Assembly (NCBI GenBank): GCA_946811695.1
Contig: OX328128.1
Coordinates: 29,745,457-29,809,456 of the forward strand
Source of the DNA: Gonocerus acuteangulatus
Taxonomy: Eukaryota > Arthropoda > Insecta > Hemiptera > Coreidae
DNA: 64,000 nt
Direction of reading: 5' to 3'
In this document: piece after piece, positions 23,475 through 35,160 of the stretch
How the letters are laid out: each line of letters opens with the position of its first letter
Numbering within the stretch: position 1 is the first letter of the stretch
Translations under genes and position numbers: made by a program
The notes under the pieces: model-generated
What the model saw: only the letters and a program-made list of their open reading frames with translations
What the model was told of the DNA's origin: nothing
Databases searched by the model: none

Positions 23475-23800
23475 ATAGTACCAGGCCCGTGTCAGGAATG
23501 AACCTCCTTAGAGCTGTAAGGTTCAGCTCTGGTATCCTCCTTGGGTCATAAATAGTCGCAGCTCCGAAGTGCAGGTACCTTTTGGCTGCCAGAGTTGTGC
23601 ATCTGCATACAATATGGTATGGAGTTTTATCATCTTTAGAGCACAGTCAGCACCATCTTGTGTTGGTGAGTCCCATGGAATAGAGATGTCGGCTATGTTT
23701 ACATTGCCCTGTAAGGAGGGCTGTTAATAGTTTCACCTTGCCTCTGCAGAGATTAAGAAGAGACTCCGTCTTCTTCCTGTCTATGAAAACCATAAATTGC
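23475..23800 (-). pseudogene. LINE fragment: C-terminal region after RNase H
   Basis: Minus strand reads continuously VFIDRKKTESLLNLCRGKVK, LLTALLTGQCKHSRHLYSMG, W-C-stop-L-C-S-K-D, TPYHIVCRCTTLAAKRY and LRRFIPDTGLVL. L.G.C...RHL..MGL..., C..C and the H.V/L.C.C cluster are the typical end of Jockey/R1/I-type LINE proteins. One in-frame TGA lies inside the cluster. Otherwise the frame is intact for about 100 codons, so the copy is only moderately old. Confidence 0.85.
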
Positions 23801-24232
23801 TTCGTCTGAATCTAGGTGGTACCGAACCTAGGTCAGCTTCGGTTTAGTATATATTAAATCAATTTGCTTAAAAATATTATTTTCTGAGATCTTTTATATA
23901 ATTTTGTAAAAGTGTATAATATTCCAAGAACATAACCAAATTCCTCTTATGAAGAAAGCTGTGAAGATTATCCTGCCTCTTGTAAGAGAAGGCCCGAAAA
24001 CTTGCTGAAAACTCCACACAGAACTTCTAATAGTCCTGTTAGGAACAACTTTTTACATAAACCATCTCCCCACCTCCCGTCTTACTTCCACCTCCGAATT
24101 ACTTCTTACATTATTGTTAAGCCCTCATAAAATACTTAGTAAGCTTTTTAAGCATTATTAGTCTGTTTTTTTTTTAGGAAGAGGCCTTCATTCTTATCCC
24201 ATTTATTTGAGCTTATGTGCTCTCCTAAGGTA

Positions 24233-25292
24233 AAAAAAGTCCGTCACGCAGGAGCTGCATAACTAAGCACTTTCCTCAGAATTTGGGTAGTGTAGATTGC
24301 TTTCCAGAACAATTTGCTTAAAACATCCTACATAAATAAAATAAAAACTTGAATAGTTCTCTTTTAAATTTGTAATGAGTAACTGATCAATTAATAATTT
24401 GCTTCCAGAGTTATGTTTAGACATGGTACCTATTACACTACGTAATAAATACAAAAACCTCATATTATCGTATTTTGATCTAACGCAGGAACAGGATACA
24501 GTCACTCTAGTGGTAGAAAGCGCTCCTTGCGGCGGCTTTGTGAACCTACGTCTGACGGGCTTTTCTATTGAAATATATTACAAATTACACCCCCGCTTTC
24601 CGATTGACCGATTCAGCTCATTTTTACAACACTTCTTTCTCATGAGTTACCCACGACGTATACCGCGTTTCGTTACAATACAGCAGAAATTACGACCGGT
24701 ATGAGTATATTAAGAATTTGGGTCAAGAGTAAACCCCCCCTTCTAATGAACCGATTTAGTTTATTTTTACAACACATATTTACCTGTAGATTACCACTAC
24801 GAATACCGAGTTTCGTCGAAATATACCAAAAATCACGGCTGGTAGTGGCGAATTGGTATTGTGGGTCCAGAGTAAACCCCCCCCCCCCCCTCCTAATGAA
24901 CCGATTTAGTTTATTTTTACAACAGTTATTTACCTGTGGATTACCACTACGAATACCGAGTTTCATCGAAATATACCAAAAATCACGGCTGGTAGTGGCG
25001 AATTGGTATTGTGGGTCCGGAGTAAACCCCCCCTTCTAATGAACCGATTTAGTTCATTTTTATATCTCACTTTTCTCTTTATATTACCACTACGAATACC
25101 AAGTTTCGTTGAAATATAACAAATATTACGGCTGACATAGTCAAATTAGTGTTTTGGGTTCGGTGTAAACCCCCCCTTCCGGTGGACCGACTTTGGTGGT
25201 TAACGAACTCGTTCAATCGTTTGCTAATTGAATGCTATATACCAAGTTTCGTGACAAAAAAACAAAAACTCTGGCCGCTATCGTGTTAACAG

Positions 25293-25349
<57 letters not shown>

Positions 25350-25497
25350 TATATATATATAGATATATATAAATTTTAACGGGGGTCATTTTCGGTGTCT
25401 ACTAGGTAGGATCGATAAAGATTTGAAGAAATTTTTCAAAAATTCCGTCATGAGTCCAACCTCAATAGCTACTTTCCTTCGGAGGAAAGTGCTAAAA
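24233..25497 (+). mobile_element. Hairpin-ended non-autonomous element (Helitron/Helentron-like?), full copy
   Basis: Near-identical to 50876-52112. It begins GTCCGTCACGCAGGAGCTGC and then TAAGCACTTTCCTC. Three to four ~130-bp subrepeats follow (AGTAAACCCCCCC, AATGAACCGATTTAGTT, TACCACTACGAATACC), then an (AT)n block. It ends CAACCTCAATAGCTACTTTC with the hairpin ACTTTCCT-TCGG-AGGAAAGT and GCTAA. The 5' TAAGCACTTTCCTC is the inverse of the 3' GAGGAAAGTGCTAA: a subterminal inverted repeat. Subterminal repeats, a repeat core and a terminal hairpin recall Helentron-associated elements. There is no coding capacity; the apparent 97-112-codon frames arise from the subrepeats. Confidence 0.7.
25298..25368. 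repeat. (AT)n microsatellite inside the repeat
   Basis: TA alternation with a GCATAT and an AGATAT interruption. The 50.9-kb copy has one at the same place. Confidence 0.95.
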
Positions 25498-25819
25498 TCT
25501 CAGCTACGCCAAATACTCTTAATTTGAAGTTACGAAACATACACTTCACTTCTTTTATTTTAATAATAACACAAATGAAGTGTTGTTTTTATCTTAAATA
25601 TTTCTGAATATCTCCATGATATACTTTAAATAATACATTACTTGTTCAATTGATATAATCCAATTATGTCAAAAGCAAGTCTTATATTCATTTGTTAAAT
25701 GCTACATTAATTCATTCTAATGTTACACATATAATCAGATTTATCTTGGATGCCCGCAAGGTAAATCAAGGTAAAAAAAAAGAATATCAGTTATTATCCT
25801 TAGTAAATCTATATCAGAT

Positions 25820-25995
25820 TTAAACCACATTCACCTATGTATGTAAAATTCTATCATTAGTCTTGTACTGTATCATTTATCTATTTTAAATTATATTTAC
25901 TGTATATCTACATATATAGAAGAATGTAAACTGATCTATCAACTATCTACATAACATTCTACCAGATGTAAAGCTCTTATCGAACAAACTACGAA
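25820..25995 (+). repeat. Diverged monomers of the 40-bp satellite
   Basis: CTATGTATGTAAAATTCTATC (25835) and ATCTACATAACATTCTACC..ATGTAAAGCTCT (25945) resemble the 40-bp unit of the array at 42.6 kb. Spacing is irregular. Confidence 0.5.
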
Positions 25996-26034
25996 GAGTT
26001 TCAATAATAAATATTAAAAAAATAAAATAAAAAT

Positions 26035-26205
26035 TCTGTTATATTTTTACCGACGTTTTGGCTTGACGTCAAGACGTCATCTAGGCGATAAGACCTGGCC
26101 GAAACGATTTTAAAAAAAGTTGCATAGGGATCAATTCTCCCTCTCTTAATCGCCCTGAAGAAGGCTAGAATCTCAGGCCGAAACGTCGGTAAAAATATAA
26201 CAGAT
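26035..26205. repeat. Inverted pair of GCCGAAACGTCGG retroelement termini
   Basis: CTGTTATATTTTTACCGACG then TTTTGGC at 26037 is mirrored by GGCCGAAACGTCGG then TAAAAATATAACAG near 26180. The unit CTGAAGAAGGC...GGCCGAAACGTCGG is a terminal block I associate with Penelope-like and similar elements, which often sit in inverted partial copies. No coding part is present. The assignment is tentative. Confidence 0.5.
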
Positions 26206-27058
26206 TTTTTATCTAAGACATGTAGTTTTACTAATCATGGGACCGAGCCATAAACAAAATCTACATTTATGAAGTAATAATTTATATACAAAAGGTAAAT
26301 GTTTGTAAAACACATAGGCAGCTATGTAGATGACATGTTAATCCATCAATGTGGGTCGCCCCTCATGAATATGCCCTGCAAAACAGGACTCACTAACACT
26401 AATCCTTGCGGATTAGCGGACTCGCTGATTGAAGGATGTAGCAATCCTATCTCTTACAGGCAGGTTGGCTGTTTTGGCGGATCATGTGCGGATTTCGGAG
26501 ACCGATGAGGCTATGAGAATGCCCTGGAAAAACGTTTCAGCAAATATTTAACATTACTTGTAGATGTTGGGCGTTTGGCGTCACTGTGCGGCGTGCAAGC
26601 CTACATCCACGCAAGACCACAATGTCATGCAGGCTAGTATCACTCTACAGCTGGGGTGTGCCCAGGGTTACCAGCTCCTGGTGTTTTAATTCCGGAAGAT
26701 ATTAGCAACAATGGCCCTTTTATTGACCCTGGGATCCAAAAATCATTTTTTCCAAAATACTTTGTAATACTTTTCAAATTTTGAACATTTCAACAAAAAA
26801 TCTATGCCAATAATTTGTATATTACTTAAATTAATGTCGTTTTACGTTTATGAGTTTATTATAAAATAAGTTAGCCTTTTTTTAAAAAAAATAAATGGAA
26901 ATTCCAAAATTTCGAGAATTATCTTGATAAATTCATGACATGCGGTCTCTTTTAATTTAAAATACTTATTATAAGCGGAATATTTAAGTTTTTATAGATT
27001 TATTTGTAAGTAGGTTGACTGAAGAGAACCATTTTGTAATAGAGGCAATTTATTTATA
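26206..27058. other. No recognisable gene
   Basis: A GC-richer stretch at 26340-26650 carries a 69-codon frame starting MFVKHIGSYVDDMLIHQCGS, without a family match; VDDM recalls an RT box, but no other RT motif is nearby. Confidence 0.4.
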
Positions 27059-27071
27059 ACAAAGAATATTA

Positions 27072-27236
27072 GGGTCTCCCGTGGTCTAGTGGCTAGCGCG
27101 CTAGATTCATAAGCGAGAGAGGGTTGGTTCGATCCCCACCGGCGCCAGAAATTTTCTCATCTCAGGGCTCGCTAAGAAAATTCCTGGCTGCACCCTGGTC
27201 GTCGGCGCTAATGGCCAAGATTTATGTAGATGCGCC

Positions 27237-27282
<46 letters not shown>
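27072..27282 (+). mobile_element. Poly(A) tRNA-derived SINE, full length with target duplication
   Basis: tRNA-like head GTCTCCCGTGGTCTAGTGG (box A), loop TTCATAA (CAT) and GGTTCGATCCCCACC (box B). The body AATTTTCTCATCTCAGGGC is followed by TCGGCGCTAATGGCC, GATGCGCCGT and about 45 A. AAAGAATATTA flanks both ends (27061-27071 and about 27283), an 11-bp target-site duplication that fixes the limits and shows LINE-type insertion. Confidence 0.92.
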
Positions 27283-27287
<5 letters not shown>

Positions 27288-27289
27288 AT

Positions 27290-28455
27290 ATTATATAAAA
27301 GTTACAATATCAACCCAAATATATAAATTACATGTATCCATAACACAGGGAAACAAGTAATAATGGTCATAATTAATGCAGAATTACAAAAAGTTTTGCG
27401 AAAGGGGTGGGACTTGATGCTCCCCATGCTCTTCGTCCCAGTACATGAATCTATTTGTCAGAAATGCATTCACCCAAAACAACTTGGCTAAGAATATTTT
27501 AAAAAAATATTTTTTGTTGCAAAAAAGTGATTTGCTTCAATAGCCCTATAAGGGAGGTTATGGAGTCCTCCAAAAATTAGAAAAAGGAGGAAGAGTTTCT
27601 AAAGGCTAGAAACACGATAAAAGAAAGTCTCCTTTTTTTTAGAAAAAAGAATAACAAAGGACCCAAGTTAATTTCTTTAGTCTTACTCTTAATTAATTAT
27701 GAATAAAACTACTGTTGAATTATTATAAGATGGCGACCCTAAGTGAAATTTCAGTAGCTACATCATGATGAAGGTGAAATTTCATTATGTACTCGCCATT
27801 CTTTATTTTGCTCGAAATGTTTCTCGTATTTTTGACGCCTAATCAGGAGCACTAAGAAATAATATAACATTACATCCTTTTGCTTCGAGAATTTTATGCA
27901 GAGCCACGTTACCATGGCTACTGCAGATCAGCTGTTTAATCAATTTGGGGTAAATGTAGATTTTCCAAATAAAATCTTTGTCGTTTGATTAAATCACTTT
28001 ATGACGTCTTTTTTATTAAATTAAAACATATTTTATATAGATATGATTTTTTTTTTATTAGCTGCCTCTTCACTGTTTTAATTATATGTATGTATTTAAT
28101 TATTTGCACTGTTGTCGATAAAAAATAAAACTAGGTTTCCTAACGAATAGTTTTCCTAGTGTGCCGCAAAACCGAAGGTTTTCAATCGCGTTTGAACTTA
28201 CATTTTTGCATAATCTAACGGAGGTATCCATCTACTATCTCCTGAGAAACTGTTAAATCTAATCGTCATAAGCCCAAATTTTAATTTGTCGAGAACGGTT
28301 AAATGAATTACATTGTTAATTTATTCCACTCAGCGCTTAAAAATACAGTTTGAATTATACATCTCTCCAACCATTGAGTAAAATATGACTATTTAAAATT
28401 TAATACTTGCTGTTTTTCACGTTTTTCTTAAAATAAAACCTGTTTATCTTCCAAA
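27290..28455. other. No recognisable feature
   Basis: AT-rich; no motif, terminal repeat or open frame of note. Confidence 0.5.
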
Positions 28456-28461
28456 ATAATT

Positions 28462-28923
28462 ATGCAATCGAATTGGCACTGGTTTCATTCTACTCAGCAC
28501 AAAAAAATACTTCAAAAATTATACCAAAATAAAAAGATTCAAGTGCCTACAGGGTTTTTCACAAAATTGGACGTTTGGCACCAATGTGTGCCGTGTCCTC
28601 AGATCATTTCATCCAGTCTGTTACGGAGTAATGGACAAAATATTCTTTATTCTGTTAAGAAAATCCCACTGATCTCTAAATCGAGTTTTTTTCTAAATCC
28701 GTTCGAAATGTTTCTTTCTTTTTTCATGGTTATCCCCCGCTTCGAAGCTATCTGTACACAAATCCGGAATCCCGTTTCCTCCGGGAGTGGATTCTTTATT
28801 CATTCCTTGAGCTGGAGGCAAACACAGCACTCGTGCCGGGGTTTGCTTCATTTACTTGGAAGAGGTTTTCCGTTGCGGCCTGCGACGGCTCGTCAAGTCA
28901 AACACTGCCCACGTCGGGGGTAA
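28462..28923 (+). other. Unassigned 153-codon open frame
   Basis: One of the longer non-repetitive frames here. It starts MQSNWHWFHSTQHKKILQKL and ends in a G+C-rich arginine-rich part. No domain, signal peptide or membrane pattern is convincing. G+C rises sharply from about 28740. Could be chance or part of an unknown element. Confidence 0.2.
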
Positions 28924-29070
28924 ATGGGAGTCAATCCGTGAGCCGAATTTAAAGCCCTTGGTTACCGAAGGGGGGGGGGAGGACCCCCCCCCCCAACTCC
29001 CGTTCCACTTCAACGGAAGTAAAGAGACGGAAGTCAGCACTTCCTGTCAGTCAGCGGACGTACTCTAATG
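28740..29070. other. GC-rich island with G9/C11 hairpin
   Basis: G+C is far above the surroundings. A run of nine G (28970-28978) is followed after a short GAGGA spacer by eleven C, which can fold on itself or form a G-rich strand structure. CGTGTAC-type CpGs are frequent. No coding family is recognised on either strand. Confidence 0.4.
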
Positions 29071-29079
29071 GTTCTTAAG

Positions 29080-29860
29080 AATTGAAATCACGTTGTCGTT
29101 TAGCTCATCAACGTTGGCATTAAAGTATCAATGTAAAATATAAAAATTGCACTGGTAAACCATTAATCATTAAATATTGAACTGATATTAAAAATGAGTT
29201 TCTTACAATGGGAGTATACAGTGGCGGGGTCACCGATTTGGCCCATTTTTTTATGGTGATTCTGCATCGAAAAATAGTCGACACGTGTCCGAGCGTTCCG
29301 TCCTCTTTATTTTATGTATATCGTGTTTAGAAAATGATATCGACATGATTCTTTCACGAATTCATTTTTTTTATAGAGTAGATTAACGAAAAAATACAAT
29401 ACTTAAACAATATCGATTCCTTTGCCCAGACGTTTGTCAGACAGCCCAATATTTTCTTCTTCTAATAATTTAAGTTTTGAAATGGTCTTCCGCTACTTTG
29501 AAATATTTCACCATTATCTACTCCTTTAAATCCAGTCCTTGCTAATCGGCCACTTAGGATGCGTTGACGTCTGAAAGTTATTTCAGAATATTTATGTCAG
29601 ACAGAAATTGTGACTAATGAAAACTGCGAAAAACTTGTGTCTGAGATATATACATCACGAGCTATAAGTGTCGACACTTCTATACCATCAGGTGTAAACA
29701 TTGATTATAAAGAGAAGAATTCAATGTCAGAGATCTTGGCTACTGGCTGTATTGTCAACACTTCTATGCCAACAGATCTAAACTTGCAAGAGAATATCCA
29801 CCCGACACCTGACATATATACCCTGCGAGACGTGTCAGATGTAAACGCACCCAAACACAC
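29080..29860. other. No recognisable feature
   Basis: AT-rich. The frame at 29610 on the plus strand ([32 protein letters not shown] repeats) has an imperfect ~100-bp internal repetition but no known family. Confidence 0.4.
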
Positions 29861-29867
29861 ACACACG

Positions 29868-29905
29868 GACATATATATATATATATATATATATATGTAT
29901 TTATA

Positions 29906-29988
<83 letters not shown>
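29868..29988. repeat. (AT)n microsatellite
   Basis: Long TA array preceded by CACACACACA. Confidence 0.95.
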
Positions 29989-29991
<3 letters not shown>

Positions 29992-29996
29992 GACTA

Positions 29997-30332
<336 letters not shown>

Positions 30333-31280
30333 TTTCTCTTTCACGCACACAGTGAGTTAATCTGACGTAGAAGGAGATAGCATCGGAAGCGCGTGAAGAG
30401 AGCTAGACCTCTAGAGCGTTGGAAAGGGCATCGAGATAGATTAGTAGAGGCAGAGCTCTTCCAATCTGTTCCCAGCTGCTAAGTGCTATCCAAGTGGCTT
30501 CTCTTCCTTCCGAAATAAGAGGAGGATTGGAAGCGAAGCCCCTTCCCTTTGGAAAGTGCGAGTGTGTGTTAGGAAGGCTTGTTTCTGCGTGTGTGTGCGG
30601 TTCCATATATCCGCACTCAACACACGTCAGCAGATAATACGCTCTGCGGATGTCTTCTTATCTAATGTTTCTTTTGAAAAACCGGCCTACTGTCTTTCTG
30701 CTTAGAGTATTTGGGATTCTATGTTATTTCTCTACTACAAGTATCATATCCTCCGTACCATGTCAAACTATCGAATATGCAAATCGGAGCAAAATATGAA
30801 CGAACATATTCTATCCATTGACGAAGTATTATGTCGAAAAATGGCCTTATTCGGTAATTTATTCAAGGCATTCATGGCTATTCTATAAAGGTTCCAGGTT
30901 AGAGTTCCGACAATTTGCGACCAGCTGTATCGGCCACAATCCAGGAGCAAACTCACGAATCTAAAAACGAGATTTTTCATATTCTATGAACAGTCAACGT
31001 AGGATTCAAAAGATTTACGGGAGAAATGCTTAAGGGTACTTTTGCTCTGCTAACATTTTCAGTTTCAACTATGTCTATCATAGTGTCTCCTTTAATATTG
31101 TCCATATGTGTTTCGACCTGCCCATGCGTCTACATGCCAATGCTAAACTACACGTGCGCGAAGAAGCCCGTTCTAACCTGCCCGTGCCATTCATTACATC
31201 CCATTGTGTCTTATTGGTCATGAAACGAAAATAGTTTTTTTTTTTTTTTTTATTGTTTTTTTTTTTGTTTTTTTTTTTGT

Positions 31281-31407
31281 TTTTTTTTAAGGCTTATCTA
31301 CAACTTGGCCATTAACGCCGAGCTATCTACAGGATGCCACCCTTTTATAATGCCAACAGCACGTGGTCGGTCACCCATTCAGGTATTGGCCACACCCGAC
31401 GTTGCTT
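31281..31407 (-). mobile_element. 5S rRNA-derived SINE, truncated
   Basis: Tail TCGGCGTTAATGGCCAAG, GGCATCCTGTAGATAGC and 5S block CAATACCTGAATGGGTGACC (minus strand). The 5' part of the 5S head is missing; the copy stops at GCAACGTCGGGTGTG. A T-rich run (poly(A) on the minus strand) lies on the tail side. Confidence 0.8.
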
Positions 31408-31479
31408 TGGACGAATGTCGCAAAAATTTCAATATAAAATTGAATTGAATGATGTATATCTTCGCTTAAATAGCTAATA

Positions 31480-32300
31480 TTTTTAAAATATATGATTAAA
31501 TTTTAGTTCATGTTGAGACTCTTTTAAATGTTGAAGTACATTGTCAATGTTCGGGCTATCTTGCGAGAGTAAGAAACAAACAATTTTATTTGGCAAACGT
31601 ATAATACACAAACATGACTTTTTTTCAGGTGAAATTTTTATATTTAAAACATCTTGGTAAAGTCTGTGTTTTACTCGAGACATGTTAGTTTGTCCCAGTT
31701 CATAACTGACGGAATTGCGGAGTGAAAAATGGATCAACCTCCAATTCTCTAGGGATCTGGATGTTCCGTACGAACCGAGGATCGTTTGTCACTGTTGGGA
31801 GTATATTTTTTTTAAATGTTTGTAGACGTTTTAAGTGAGTGTTAATGGCACCAAACCAGAATGTGTATGCGTACGTTATTATGGGTAGTTGTGCCGATTT
31901 TTGTAGTAGTGTACCATTGGTGTATTTTAGAAGAGTTTTGTATTTATCAGTAAATTTGTAACAGTTGTGTGTGAGCTACTTTTGAATGTTGTGTCGCGAG
32001 GATAGTCTTGTATCTAGACTTTACTCCGAGAAAGCGTATAATTTGGTCCTTTGGAGTCCAGAGAATTGAGTGTCCAATTTTTAGCTGTTGTAGGTCTTCA
32101 TTTTAGGATTTTCCGAGTGAAAAAACTTTACTTACCAGATATAACAGGGCTAATTTTGAATTTCCTTTTTTTGAACCTCGTCTACTGCTTCTTGCAAGAG
32201 ATGAATCACCAAGTTGAAACTGGCGCTGGTCGTGATGATGAGTGTATCATCTGCGTAGGATACCTTGTGATAATATGGCAAGCAAGTTATGTAGGATTCG
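31480..32300 (-). pseudogene. Jockey-type LINE reverse transcriptase fragment
   Basis: Minus strand. 32246-32257 encodes YADD within SYADDTLIITT, the RT catalytic box C with both metal-binding aspartates. Downstream comes HLLQEAVDEVQ, then LLQKSAQLPIITYAYTFWFG, AINTHLKRLQTF and NDPRFVRN.QI..ELEVDP. This TYA...FWG, I..LQ.FQN....N.P..V.N block is characteristic of the Jockey clade thumb region. Several stops and frameshifts interrupt it. The endonuclease and the upstream RT fingers are not readable. Confidence 0.88.
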
Positions 32301-32635
32301 CCAATTGTCTCTCAATCTACAGTCTTATCAGTAGGTATGTGTTTCATTGTTAGATCCACGTCGCATTGTTTGCATTTTGGTCCTTCTGCATTTTTAATGA
32401 GATAATCGTCAGTCACTTAGCATTGTCCTATGCTGAGCCTGTTTAGAAGTACTTCTACACGACTTTGGAAGTTTTCTTTAATCCATGATCGCGCCGTGTT
32501 TTTAATCTGTCCGAATTTGTTTTTCTATTCAGTCCATTCTTTTTACCCTGTCTTCTAGTATGATACATTGCGCTTCGGTTCATATATCTCATTTATTTAT
32601 GGATTCTGCGTCTGCTGATAGTCTGTCATTATTTT

Positions 32636-33475
32636 AGCGCGGTTACTACCTATCTCCATAGGGAGAACCCGCTTATGAGGTTGACCTCATGGCGCAATCC
32701 GGAAGTGCCGACTAGAAACTTTCACGTTTCAGACCCTATAGATCACGAAAATATAGGTGGCCCAAATTTGTGTGTGTGTATATATATATGCTTGTCTTAA
32801 GCGCTCTAGCAAGCTCAAAAATGGTCCGATTTTAACGAAATTTGGTACAAAAAACTGTCGTCTAAATTGAAAGGTCAAGTTCGTTAACCAGCAGAATCCG
32901 CCCACTAGAAGATAGTGTTTGGGATGAAATTCGCGCAAAAAAAATCGTAACGCTTACGTTTTTGAGTTTATATGCTTGCAGGTACTTTTTTTATACGTTT
33001 CTTGACATAAGAAAACGAATGAAACCATTTATAAGGCGATATCTGTAACCGTTCCTGAGAAAAGTGGATTCAATGTTTTTGTAAGTTATTATATTTTTGT
33101 GAATACTTAGAATCGCGGGATTCAATTGAAATATTTTCTACAACTTGGAAATTAATCCTAACTAAGATGTATAAATTTTGGTTATATGTGGAGTTAAGGA
33201 AGTATGCGAAAAAAAGTATTTTATTAATAGACATGAAAAGTTTTCGGATCTTCATACATTTTTCGTAAATATCTCGATAACGGTTGGGAAATCGTGGTAA
33301 GTGGAAAGTGACCATTCGAATGCTTACTAAATTCTCTACAAAAAAGGTTCTAAAGCAATATTCGATGGGGCAACGTCAATCAGAGATATAAGCGCTTAAA
33401 ACTTAAAAAGTGTTTGTTTTGTTGTTTTGAAAGGGTTTTTCTCTTTGCTTATCTCACTTTTTAATTGGTTGTTTT
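32636..33475 (-). mobile_element. Hairpin-ended rolling-circle-like element (subfamily B)
   Basis: In minus orientation the 3' end lies at 32636: ATGAGGTCAACCTCAT, hairpin CTCCCTATGGAG and AACCGCGCTAAAA. The body at 32800-33470 is shared with 13.0 kb (as inverse) and 46.1 kb: AACCAGCAGAATCCGCCCAC, AGATATCGCCTT and CCATCGAATATTGC in one or the other strand. Confidence 0.6.
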
Positions 33476-33734
33476 TTTATTTAAATTGCATTTATCAGTA
33501 AAATTATTATAGTAGTAAAATAAGCTAAAAAACGGTGAAAGGTAATGGTAATAATAAGTTTGGAGTGGCTGTGGTAATCATGATGGCAGTGGCTAATCAT
33601 GATGACGTAGTTTGTTTTGAATTCTGCTGTCTATATAACCTTCCTCATAGCCTCCAACTGAAGTTATCGTTATTTCTTATTTTATAGAAAGATTTAAACC
33701 ACGACAGAATGGAATTTTATTCGCCATGAAGCAC

Positions 33735-34018
33735 ATATTTACAGTTGATTGTAACAGTAAGACGAATTTGCTAGTAAAACAAGATGCTTAAAATGACAAC
33801 GAATTTTTGGTTGTTGAGAATAGAGCCTTCTCAGCAGTAGTCAAAGAGTAAGTACGTTTTCAGTACATAATTGTATTGACTTATACAGATTAAGAATTAT
33901 CCGCTTCTGTGTAAGTTGGCTACTGTCAGTTTCCTGTGATTTGTAATGCTAATCTATTCCATTTCTTCGAGATGTACGTAACCGCGCTAAGATGACGCAG
34001 TTCCTGCGAGTCGGACTT
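33735..34018 (-). repeat. Dispersed ~300-bp repeat, second copy
   Basis: Homologous to 20290-20599 over its length and ending in the same CGCGCTAAGATGACGCAGTT, CCTGCGAGTCGGAC before a T-run. Confidence 0.75.
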
Positions 34019-34977
34019 TTTTTTTTATTGTTGTTGCTTTTATTATTAACCTAATAGGAATTGCACCCGAGCATAAAGCAGGAAGACCTTTGATCAAACA
34101 GTAGGTTGGCCAGTTAATTTTTAAAAAAATATATAAATATAAGTATCAGTTAAAAGATTTGGACATCTCAAATTTTTCAGTAGGCCAGTGTATAATAAAT
34201 CATTTAAGCTTAATTTTCATAAGCCTACATCAAAGGTTTTAGAAGGTTAATAAAGGACTTTTTTAAAGGCCAATTTAAGCCTTGAAAGCTATAAAAATAA
34301 AAAAAACTCACAAAATTTCATGGAATGAACATTCATTAAGCTCGTCGAGATTATTATCAAAGGCCCTTTGAGAGATTAAAAAAAAAATTAAAGAAGAAAA
34401 AATTAAAAAGAAATAATATTGAAACTTGAAAGCAGTTGAAAGTCCAAGAAGTTAAAAGTCTAATCACCCGAGAGAAATTAAATATTCCTCGAAAATTACA
34501 TTAATTGCTCAATTGACTCTGTATTCTTGAATGAATTAAATATTGTCTCCTTAGTGGAGTTTTTTGTTGACAACGATTTTAAAACGTTTTACAGCGGAAA
34601 CAACAGGAATTTCGGAAGAATCTGAATATTCTGTAAAAATTAATTTTAAAAGTAAATATTCCAGTAATCTCATTGTCCCCGTGATGGAGAAAACAATTAT
34701 TGACATAATTAATATTATGAATATATGTGAATGCAATCAATAAAAATGGAGTTCTTTGACTCCAGCAAAACCAAAACGGTATACTTTGACCGGCCATTTT
34801 ATTAAGAGTCCGTAACCGATAATTTCAGGTTTTCTTGTCTAAAAATGAATTTTTTAAAAGTCGAATAATAAGAAAGTATATTTTACTTACAGTTTCTCTG
34901 GGAAAAAATCATGAATAACTTACCTGAAAAAATAAAAAGAAAAAAATTGATTAATTTTAGAAAATATTAAATAGATA

Positions 34978-35160
34978 ATGGAAGCAAAAACAAAAACTGT
35001 TCCAATGGGTAATGGACATGGAGGATTAACAGGAAATGAAGTAGAGAAAATTAATGTAACATTCACTCGCAACAGAAGAGAAACACTCAATATAGACAGA
35101 GTGGTCCCGAAGGAAATCGCCAAACTTGAGGGTTGTCTACGCCGACTAAAGTCTAGTTGA
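34978..35160 (+). other. Unassigned 60-codon frame abutting a foldback terminus
   Basis: MEAKTKTVPMGNGHGGLTGN continues with a charged C-terminal half (KEIAKLEGCLRRLKSS). A stop precedes the ATG in frame. The last codons lie in the terminal repeat of the 35150 element, so the stop is supplied by the transposon. Composition looks more protein-like than neighbouring frames, but no family is recognised. Confidence 0.2.

Noticed and set aside
24399..25039. 101-112-codon frames with repeated PPLLMNRFSLFLQ
   Set aside because: They follow the ~130-bp subrepeats of a non-coding element and recur in shortened form in the 50.9-kb copy.
26299..26508. VDDM in a 69-codon frame as RT catalytic motif
   Set aside because: Surrounding residues do not fit any RT clade and no other RT block is present.
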